Source: Spodoptera frugiperda
Lineage: Eukaryota; Arthropoda; Insecta; Lepidoptera; Noctuidae
NCBI RefSeq assembly: GCF_023101765.2
Contig: NC_064214.1
Span: forward strand, 6,268,001-6,332,000
Direction: 5' to 3'
Length of the DNA: 64,000 nucleotides
The position numbers and the translations under genes were made by a program. The notes beneath the pieces are model-generated. The model did no database searches. It was given only the letters and a program-made list of their open reading frames with translations, and had not been told where the DNA came from. This document shows positions 1-11,200 of the stretch, in pieces. Each line of letters begins with the position of its first letter. Positions within the stretch are counted from its first letter, which is position 1.

Positions 1-2064
1 CATTTTGTACATGGAAACAAACCATACAACGAACAGCCATTACATTTAAATGACGGCAATACTGTAAATAACTTTGTTTTGTAAGCGTCAATGGATGTAG
101 AGCATCGCTCGTACTGAGTAAACTGCCGCCGATCCATTCATTGGCATACAGCTTTACAAATTAGTCCACAACTAACGTAAGGTTGTTGCTTTTACTAACA
201 AATGACGTCACTAGTAGAACAAAGCTGGTGAAGAATTTTTACTAATTATAGCAACAGATTGTGATTGCGATGCGTGCGCGGTCGACGGCCCTCGTTATCA
301 TTTCGGCACAGATTGCTTGATCCCGCCCCGCTCCCAGCGACATCTATGCACGCCGCTTGCGACGCTTTCGTTTCGTATTCTGTCTTTTTCTATTCCAAAC
401 GAATTTTGGAGTTATCAGTTTTAATTTTGGTTTAAACTATAATTTTCAAATGATTTTTCTGGTAAATATTGTGCAATGGCTTCGTCAGTGCCCAATTACT
501 AATTTGTCTGTCTATAGTGTCTTGCCTTTTATCTGTTTTAATTCTTTATAATTTATATTTTCCGATACTTGTATTATAATTTTGTGTATCTTTGCTGATA
601 TGATCTACATAATAATGTTTTGGCCTTAATGTGAAAATGTTAGAAGGTGTTTGTTTACCATGCTGGGTGTCAAAAGAATGTTTACCTTGGTCATTAAACT
701 TTACAATTACTTAAAGAGGTCTCTGATAAAAGTGTATAACACGCAGAAAAGTTAATTAATTTACATTCTTTCTAGAATATGTATTTTAACAAACTACCTA
801 AATAAAGTATCCGCCAAACTGCATCATACTATGTCGGTATAATATCGTGTATTGTACGAGATAACAAAGTTAACCTAAATTATTATTAAATTGTTTTTAA
901 TGTCCGTATAAAAATATGACACATCTTCAGCGGACAGTTCACGTGATAAATTAAGCTATAAATTATACTATATCACTTGTGGAAGTGTACGAGGAATTCT
1001 GTCAGGGGTGACAGTAGTTGCTTACACTATACTATTACTCAGTAACATCTACAGTCCGTGCCAGTCCACTATTTGCTTCCTCTATATAAAATGGAATTGG
1101 GTAGTTTCCCTAGAAAAATAAGTTAAATAGACTTTTAGATACAATAAAATCTTCAAAAATCAATCCGCTATATGATGTTAAAATCTGATGAAGTCATAAT
1201 GCACTATTTCATACACAAAAAAGGTAGTTTTTTCCATTAGTAGGAATCATTTCTGTACTAGTAAAATTCAATACTAGTAGGAACAAGTACAATTGACTAT
1301 TGTAGATCGTATTTTAAAAGACTCTGATCAAGTCTTTTAAATTGGCAAAAGCCATCTTCTCTAATACCTAAAGTTCAAAATTGTCAAATGTATTGTTATT
1401 TAGTTGGGTGAATAAGGTGTACTCTATTACTATCGCCGTACGCTTCCAATATACATTGAAATAATAAACGAATATGATATGTATGCTACTGGTTTCAATT
1501 GAACCAATCGTTATCAAGCTTCCAGATAGCTCTTGTTGTATCTAAAAATGTTTTTGGCACTGACTTCAGAATGTGCTTTATTGTGTAAACATTTAATTAT
1601 CAATGCAGTTACTGATAACTGCGACCACGTAATCTTTGCCCCAATTAATGTTTGTTTATTCAGATTTATAAGGTTACTGTATTGAAGGCTTGACACTTTT
1701 GTTTTATTTATTACCAGTTATATAATTTATATTATTTTTATACATATATCGTGCTAATACTATTGTTAGTTGCGATATGTTATCCAGTGTTAGGAGTTAT
1801 CTTATTTTTTGTACTCGTCACTGACTAACTTTGTAACTGTCATTCATTAACATTTTGTCAATATGATAACAGATTGTCCATTCACAAACTCTGAACTGTT
1901 ATCTAATGTAAAACGAGTATGCCAATCTTAATAGGTGCTAGCTTCTGTTACACCCAGTATCAGAAACAAGTCCGTTTTAATTTACGATTATTAAGTTTAG
2001 TACAATATATTGAAGATTTTTTACTAATGATTATCCTTAAAATTGTAATTTTGTGTTGGTACAG
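1..2064. other. Upstream region of the fibrillin gene
   Basis: No coding frame longer than a chance ORF is visible. The acceptor at 2064 shows that an upstream non-coding exon must exist, here or outside the window. A GC-richer patch at about 260-370 is the best place to look for a promoter or 5' UTR exon, but I see no decisive core element. Confidence 0.3.
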
Positions 2065-2079
2065 GGTGATGGTTCCAAG

Positions 2080-2237
2080 ATGACAATGTGGCGGCTCGTG
2101 GCGGCAGTGGTAGTGTTGTGCGCGTACGCACACGTCGCCGCGGCCGACGCGCGCGCACCACAGCCCACGCGCCCGCCGCGCTTGTGGCCCCGCGCATCGC
2201 GCACTCTCTCAGAGCGCAAACCTAACCAGTTCGTTGG
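2080..2237 (+). CDS. FBN: Fibrillin exon 1, signal peptide exon (form A)
   Basis: The ATG at 2080 lies 16 bases after a tacag acceptor (ends 2064). It opens MTMWRLVAAVVVLCAYAHV, a typical signal peptide with probable cleavage near residue 22. About 30 basic, Pro/Arg-rich residues follow before the donor gtaagt at 2238. The exon ends in phase 2, which fits exon 2 at 5120. An in-frame ATG at 2053 lies upstream of the acceptor and would need a retained intron, so 2080 is preferred. Confidence 0.8.
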
Positions 2238-5200
2238 GTAAGTTAGAATCTTCATGGTTGAATGTATCGAGTTGGGAAAACCTCCTTGATAATCTTCTAG
2301 TTCTAAATATCAACTGCGAATCAAAAACTTACTGACAGCCTTAATACAATGATTTGGAAAAAAAAACTGACTTAATAGCAGCATAGAGCGTAGAATCCAT
2401 TAAGAAGCCACAGAGGTATTTAAAAATATCAGGGAAAAAGGAATAAGACTACAAACATGTGATCGAGCATTTTGGTCCTTCGATCCGTAACCGTAGATCG
2501 TAATTTTGAATTGCATCTACTCAGTAGTAAAATTAATTATAAATCTCAACGTATACCTTAGTGCAACAAAATATAATAAAATTGTATAATCAATCGCGCT
2601 AACCATCAAAGTAAAGGAATGTGATGTAAATACATTTTAATCAGAGGTGCATCGTTCCTTGGTCCTTGGAACCGTACGTGTGGCGCATTGCGCATGCGTC
2701 TGACGCTTTGATATGAATCGTGGTAGTTCACACTGTACGGTTTTATAATCGTATGCGCTATTCCCATCCTTAAGCTTCACGTGTCTTACATACTTACTTT
2801 CTTTACAACGCACCGGCTTAGCCTGTGATTCAGCAGGTGAATGGTTATTCCAGTATTTCTGTCAACCTTTCCAGTTTTCTTCAAAATTGTTACTAAATTC
2901 TGTCCGCAATGAGTACTTACTACATTCAGTCTTATAAAAGTAGCTTATTAAAGTTGATTACGAGAGTTAGAATTTTGACACTTTTGGAGCTTTCATCAAA
3001 ATAGTTTTTATCGCTACTGATGACCGAATTAACTATTAAGAATCAAATTGCTTTTGAATCATACGTCTTGTGATAGTCCCTTGTGATAGATAGTAGTAGG
3101 ATAGTTGAAATGTTTTTAGTTGAAGTTTTAGCCCTATTTATAATGTCAACTAAAAATGGGTTACACCTGTCTTTAATATCACAAACAGTAGCATTCTTTC
3201 ACAATATTTCCCCAGTAACATAATACATGATACACTTACCGTGGGCGGCGGCGCGTAGGTGATTTTCACGCTTATAATTTCGGGAGTCGGGCAGAGGGCA
3301 ATAGCGGAACCAACGACGAGTTCACTAGGACAGGTTATGACGAACCAGGTTCCACCACCAAGGTCGTTGATGCAATCAACTGATGCAAGGATGATGCGTT
3401 CATTGGTGGTGAAATTGATAAAGTTGTAACTAATGAATGAATAGAAGGCGATTTGTGTGTGCTTAGTGAAATGAATGTTATTGATATTGATGGTAAAGTA
3501 GTTAATTCTGTAGCAAGAGATACACAGCCTGTAATATTTGATGAATAAGATCAAATATTTCATTAAAACGAAATTAGATACAAATTGTTAAATGCTGAAT
3601 TCAGTAGATAAAGCCGCTCTAAGAACACTATTCATGAAAAAAGAGTTACGTAAAGAGGGAATGACATTAGCAGAGGTTAAGTGATAAAGATGATGATTAG
3701 CGATTATTAATTTAGTTCAGAGATTATGAACTATAAATAAATTCCTAAGCGTATGACGCCGATCGCCATATTAGTATTATTGCTATGATAATATTAAGAT
3801 GAGATGAGGTAACTGTCACTTATCATGTTGGACACGCAAATGTCCAAGTGTTTGTTCCGTTTGAAATGGCCGCATGTTGTTTGAAGACGACTCAGAGCTC
3901 GACTAATGTGACATTAACAAAGTCCTTATTAAGCTGGTTTCTGATTTTGTGATGTTTTATTGTACTGGAACATGGAAAACAGTTTAAGTTAGACTTAATG
4001 AGAAAATATTATGGGCTATGCTTATTGTTTAAGTGACTATAGTTATTCCAGTCCATAAGAAGTTCTTATGATTTCGAAAGCAACGTTATAGAAAACGGCT
4101 ACGAGCGTGAGCATGCCACTAATAGACGTGGCAATAAAACAAAAAGATAATAATTAAAAATGAATATTAAAAATTAATTGTCTAAATGACCGCAATGCTC
4201 TTGAATGATAAGCCAATATTTAGCAAAACAGATAATATTATTGAGTGCAGTGCTGCACTAAATCTCGATTTCGATACAAGGTTTTCAGCGTAAGGACTCG
4301 CGATACTCTCTGACCCTAGAACAAATTAGTCTACTTTAAACGAGCGAGGAGAATCTATTCGGTGCAACTTAGATACGGTCGGCTGTGGAGCAAGGTTATT
4401 GGAATCATCGCTCATAAGCTTCTCTATTAAGCATTACGTAATTGTTAGAAGACGGTTTCGCTCCTAAGTGTTAATTGTACTTGTCGACAATGAGTTTGAC
4501 ATTCAATAAAACTGCAACAGCATCCAAAATCCTCTATTTGTTTCTTGTTGTCGTATTCTTTGGTTATAATTTTAAGTATCAGACTCAAACAGATGTAAGA
4601 CCTATTCCAAGTCCTTTGGTTGGCGCTGTTGGTGGGTAGGTATTTTCAAATTTGATTCCGACCATAAATTCATGTTTGTTTTAATGGGATTGGCAGAGGA
4701 ATATTGTGTGATATACTTGTACAACTAGGCTAGAGAAAAGGCACGTGTACGAAACAAAGATGGCGAAGATTTTACAAACTTCGTTTTACTCGTACAGTAG
4801 TAGTAGAGGAAAAAGTTGCGAATTTCCATATAATGCGAAGCTGCGAGTTTACGATGGATAATAAATCTGACTTAAACAACACCTGTCTGACTTTAATGAG
4901 CACTTCTCGTTAGTTTTCATACAAAAGCAGCTGAAATCTGCATTGTTGATGTGAAGGTAACATTTTATATTCCTCTGTGGGGCCAAGTATGTTGTTGTTT
5001 TTGCGTTTCAAGTGCGAAGGGGCTAAGCATCTGACAATATAATATTTTTAGGTTACCTGGTCATGACGCAAAGCCTTTATTCTCTGATGTTGTATTATTT
5101 GAGCTTTGTGTTGTTGCAGCCCACACGTATGCAGATCTCGCAACAGCACGCATTGCTGTCCTGGATGGACGTCCAGACCCAACTCTTTACTTTGTATAGT

Positions 5201-8200
5201 CCGTAAGTATACAGAAAGATACCTTTTATAATGCAAAATGCCAGTATTAAAATACTAGTACGGTATCAAACAATACTTTGAATGATTTTCAGCTGTATGC
5301 CGCCCTGACTGCGGTTCTCCGGGAGCCTGTGTGGCTCCTAACATGTGTCGATGTGCTGGAGGAGTAGAGGCGCCCTCTTGTGGTGGGGGTGGATTGTACC
5401 CGTATCCAGGTAATACGTCACTTAACTTTGTGCTATTTCATAATTTATCATCATAAGTATGATCCTGAGGAATTTAAATCTTCGATGTCTAATTATTTCT
5501 CTGTTATTTGCAGTTCGGACACCGGGTGGTTGTCGCCGTATCTGTATGAACGGTGGAACTTGCTCAAATGGCACATGCTCCTGTGCTCCTGGATGGAGCG
5601 GAGAATTTTGTACAGAACGTAAGTGAACCATCATTATTCTTACATCAATAAATATTTTTGGTAAGCAGTACTTTGATTGCTTAATTATAATTTATTATGT
5701 CATGTTTCCAGCCATTTGTCGGGAGCCGTGTTTACATGGCGGCAGATGTATAGCCCCGGACAGATGTGTCTGTTTCCACGGACTCTCAGGGACGAGGTGC
5801 GAGATCGACAGACGAACTGGTGAGTTCCTAACATTTTTTTAGTTGTACCTCTATATTTGTTATACGATTTAATCTTGCATGGTTCTTTGTCATATTTTTG
5901 TGTTTGTGTATCTTCTAGGTCCTTGTTACACGGACACTCGAGGAGCTCTGTGTACGGGAGCTCTCGAAGGTGTAGTGTGCACGAAACAGCTTTGTTGTGC
6001 GACCGTCGGTGTAGCCTGGGGACACCCTTGCGAGCGCTGCGGGGATCTCGACTGTCCTCAGGGACATCTCAGGAACTTAGCTACTAAGGAGTGTCAGGTA
6101 CACAAAATTACTATAAATTTCACAAATGTAATCATTTGGACAGAATGTAACAAAATTTTCTTCTTCCCCAGGATATAGACGAATGTGCAGCAGTGCCAGG
6201 ACTCTGTCAAGGTGGTCGGTGCATCAACTCCATCGGTTCCTTCTCCTGCGAGTGTCCACCAGGACAGAGACGACACAGAGTTACCAACAACTGTGAGGAT
6301 ATCGATGAGTGTGAAGATCCTGACATTTGTCCCGTGAGTTCCTATTTTCATTCAGAAACTTAATGATATTCTTCATTGAGAAATTAGTATTTTGATGAAT
6401 ATTTTTCAATAGCTTCGACCGGTGAGGGAAATATCGGTAAGGGTTATACCGTAGTTGTTATAGTTCTAGGCTCACGTTTGCCTTCTATCTCATCTGATGG
6501 ACGATGGTGAGCGATGATGCAGTCGACGTTGTGCACGCTTATCTAGAAGTAGTTTACTCTGGTCTTGGAGATCACAGAATATTAGTTAGGATTCTGGATT
6601 TTTATGACGTTGTTCATTTGTAACTCTTCTGTTAATTTCAGAACGGCAAATGTGTGAACACAGAAGGGGATTACTACTGTCTCTGTAACCCTCATTTTAT
6701 TCCTAGTCCAGACAAGAAATTCTGTATAGGTAAGTCAAGTTTTTTAATGTTTGTATAGCATAGTGTAATATAATTATGGCAGTTCTTAATTATGCTATAT
6801 GTTTCTCACAGATGGTAGAGTGGGCAGCTGTTTCACATACATGAGTGAGACTGGTGAATGCGCTGATCGCTTACCGATGCCGCTGTCAAACCGTGACTGT
6901 TGCTGCGGTTACAACATGGGACGAGCGTGGGGTGACATGTGTACTCCTTGTCCGCCTAGAGGATCCAGTAAGTATTAGTATAAGTCGTTTTTACCTTTAG
7001 GGTTTTAAAACCTCTTTCATCACCTTCATTTGGGAATCAGACTTGTAATTAAATAACATAGTTCTGTTATGAAGTCTAGCTCAAGCTAGCTTCATAATCA
7101 GTAACCTGTTCTATATTTCTGTTTTTTTTTGTTATAATCTGAGAATATTCTTCTCTTTTTCAGCTGAATGGACTCATCTTTGTGGTGGTGGTGTGATACC
7201 ACCAAACTGGCGTCGCAATGTAACTGGTGGTGGTGGGGAAGATGATGGCTCCGGCGGCTCATACGAACCTCCAGCTATAGCCAAGATCAATGAGTGCATG
7301 CTGAGAAACGGCATCTGTGGTTTAGGTACCTGTGTGGATAAGGATATTGGGTAAGTATTTCTTCATTGTCTCAACTTTTTAGCAATTTTTTAAGTCCTTC
7401 AAAATCATGGGTATTATTTAAAATGAACTTAGTTTTTAGTTTCCCATTGCTATCACAGTGTAAAATTTTGTTATATCTGGACAATTTATTCTTATAAAGA
7501 TATTGATTCTTACTAATTGTCTTATGTTATCTCGTTTTCTCCAGGTACCAGTGTGATTGTTGGGATGGAGCTGAATCAGTAGTGCAGGATGGTAACCCGA
7601 CCTGTATTGATATCGACGAATGCGCTCTCGAGTATTGTAAAGGCGGTACTTGTGTCAACAAACCTGGTGGATTTGAGTGCAGGTTAGAATCACCCGAATT
7701 TATTTCATTTTTAATTCTGTTGTGAGAGAAAATGTTGTAACGTATTTTGTCATTTTACATTTTAACAGATGTCCTCCTGGATTTGATCCGATTGAGGGTG
7801 GACTTAGATGCAGCGACAAAAACGAATGTGAATCGACACACGGAGGCATGTGCACCAATGGAGTATGCAGAAATAGCGATGGAGGGTAAGTTTAGAACTC
7901 ATTTTATTGGAAAGATATCTCTTAATGTCTTGTCTCTATCTCCCTGCCCTTTTTAATATCAATTTACTTTGGGGTGATCCCTATTCTTTATTTATTCTTC
8001 TCTATTCTTCTTTATTACTTTGTTAATTACATCTCTCATGATTTATTATTTTTGTTCCATCAGATTTGAATGCGTGTGCAACCCTGGCTACGAGTCGACC
8101 GAGACAGGCCACGCGTGTCGGGACGTGGATGAGTGCCGTGACAACCCTCGCGTCTGCCGCCGCGGTCGGTGCCGCAATACTCCTGGGTCGTATGAGTGCG

Positions 8201-11200
8201 AGTGTGAGCCTGGCTTCTCCATCACTGCTGGGGGTTACTGCACAGATATCGATGAATGTGCTGACAAGAGCGTTTGTCAGGTTTGTATTAAAAAAACTTT
8301 AAAATACAGCTACATACCTACAAGTTTACATATTATTTTCTTTTTGTTTACTTGGTGGTGTCTGTTTTTCTTTTTTTTTTATAAAATACTGGTGGCCCAC
8401 ACTAGGATTGTCTCCTGTATCATGGGTGCGTTTACAAACATACAAGTTCATACAAATGACACACAGACCCTAAATAATAATTTGTGAACCACACAAAAAG
8501 TTGCTCCGTGCGGGAATCGAACCCGCTACACGTTGTACAGCAGCCGGATGACTTTCTCATGTAGAAAGTATATCTCTAAAAGTCATGATGTATTGTCATA
8601 TTATTTCAAAATTTATTTTCTTCGCAGGGTGGTCGCTGCGTGAACAGCGAAGGTTCCTTCCAGTGTGTATGCGAGGCAGGATACCGCCCCACTCCTGATC
8701 GAGGAGCATGTATCGATGTCAACGAATGTTCCGAGCAACGTGTGTGCAGGAACGGGCGCTGTCACAACACGCCCGGCTCGTTCAGATGCGAGTGTTTACC
8801 CGGCTTTACTCTCAGTAACGATGGAAGAACTTGTCTTGGTAAGAGAGTCATTTAGAAAATTAAGCATCGTAGTACCGTATTTAAGTAGTACTACTTACGT
8901 ACTACGGTACTACGGTCTTCTATTTAGAAGAGTCCTAGTGCTGTGTGAATAGGGTTATGTAATATTAAATGTCTATGTACAGATGAGGTTCAAGACTTGT
9001 GTTACGAGAAATACGAAGAAGGACACTGCACTTTACCGGGACAGAATCCAGTCACAAGATCCCAGTGCTGTTGCAGTTCTAGTAAAGGTAACTAAACAAA
9101 CAAAGATTACTTATAAACATGACTGAGTAAATGAAGGATTAATATTTAAAAACCTATTTTGTTTTCTAGGTCTCAATTTAGGTTGGGGTGTTGCTTGCAA
9201 AAAGTGTCCTGAACATGGAAGCAAGGAATACGACATTCTTTGTCCCGAAGGCGCGAGTAAAGACAACGGAGGAGCTGACATCAACGAGTGTACCATGATC
9301 CCTGGCATCTGTCCTCACGGCACCTGCGAGAACTTGGAGCCAGGCTACAAGTGTATCTGCGACCCTGGGTTCCATCCTGACGCTGATGGAATCTGCAGGG
9401 ATATTGATGAATGTGATATGCATCAGTCTGTAAGTATAGAAGCCCATATTTCTTTTGTGGTAACAGTAAATTAGATAGTAGAACTTGATTGATGGAAATC
9501 TTGTTTCGTTTCAGTATTGTACGGGCGGCCAGTGCCGCAACACTCTGGGTAGCTTCACGTGCGTATGTCCAACAGGAACTCGTTACGAACCCGACGAACA
9601 AATCTGCAGAGACATAGACGAATGCGAGGGTGAGACTCTTTTCATCGTCAAGGAATACGATCGGGGAGACATTCCCCCTATGATCCCCGTCGGAACAGGT
9701 TACCAACCTTTGTGTGACAAGTCAACACATCATAATGTTCCATCCATCGGACATTCTAACCCTGGACTACCATCATTTGACCAACATCCGAGCTTGGTCA
9801 TCTACCATCCGTCGTATGGATATTGATATTTATAATTGAAACATTAATTTCACGCAATTCGAACTCATTGCACTGCTTAATTGTTCATGATAATATTATA
9901 ACTGAATTAATTCGATTGAGGAACAGAGACGGGTATTTAAAAGAATTGTTCATGATGTGGAATCATTTTAAAATTGCCTGTGAATTTCATTTTACTTAAT
10001 TATGGATGATTTAAAACAGAATTGGTTAATACAAAATTGGATGGTTACTTTAACGGTGTTCTTTACTTTATTTTAATACAAAATTGGAACTATGGTTTAA
10101 CTTATGAATGATTTTTTGAAGCTTTCAGATGTTTTAAAAACCGTGTTTAATATTGATTACTGTTTTATAGAACAATCAAACCCATGCGACAACGGCCGCT
10201 GCATCAACTCACACGGCAGCTACGAATGTGAATGTGAAAATGGATTTGTACTCGATGCTACCGCACAACATTGCATTGGTAAGAAACTCAACTATTTTTT
10301 GAGAACAGAATGAAGTGTAGTGATTTTACGTACACGTGATAGTGGATAAACAATATTTTCTTCTTTATTATTAATGATGCTCCACAAAATAAAAGCGGTA
10401 GTGGACATGTGGACACATTGTCATTTTTGGAGGTCACAAATATCTATTTCTGTGCTTTTCCTTTACAGACAATCGTCGTGGTTCTTGTTGGCGTCGCGTG
10501 GTGGATGGTCAGTGTGAAGCGGCCGCTCTCAGGCCACTGCTGCGCCAGGAGTGTTGCTGCAGTGTGGGACTTGCTTGGGGCTCTCCTTGCGAACCTTGTG
10601 AAATTGAACACTGTCCTTGTCCTAAAGGATTTGCTAAGGTATACATTCCTTATTAGCTTCTTTAGTTAAATACCAGTATACGCATCACAGAAATATAATA
10701 CGCATATTATACGATAATGTTAATGTCATCTACAACGATATATGTTTGCAGTTGGACGGTGCAACATGTCGTGATGTGGATGAGTGCCAGCTAGACTCTG
10801 AGCTGTGCATCGGCGGCACGTGTATCAACACAGACGGCTCCTACAGATGCGAGTGTCCACCGGGACTTGCACTTGACACCACTGGTGGGTAATCTTGTTT
10901 GATAGACCAGAAATATTAGAAACTCTGAGAATTATGAAGTTAATGTGTTTCTTAACATGCTTCTAGGCAACCGTTGTGTGGACACACGTCGGGAGTACTG
11001 TTACACAGACTTCATTGGTGGACGTTGCTCCAACCCACTCCAGATTGAAGTGCTCAGGGCTGTATGTTGCTGTTCTTCTCTCGGAAAAGCTTGGGGTGAT
11101 CACAGATGCGAAGCCTGTCCTAAAAAGGGTAAGTTGGTTGAATTAGATGAATAATTTTAAGAACATCTTCGTGGGTTTCTAATATTATATATGGTCGTTT

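Noticed and set aside
2640..2790. Minus-strand open segment in intron 1 that might continue the antisense exon at 3240-3507
   Set aside because: No acceptor in the right phase is evident and the translated sequence shows no continuing pattern.
5857..6178. Alternative frames overlapping fibrillin exon 6
   Set aside because: These are other-frame shadows; only the frame with the hybrid-domain cysteine pattern joins both neighbours in phase.
8490..8550. tRNA-like sequence with intact B box
   Set aside because: It has no complete cloverleaf and continues into a SINE body shared with two other copies, so it is not a tRNA gene.
9111..9706. Long minus-strand frames opposite fibrillin exons 16-17
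   Set aside because: They mirror the cysteine-rich plus-strand exons and have no splice sites or recognisable domain of their own.
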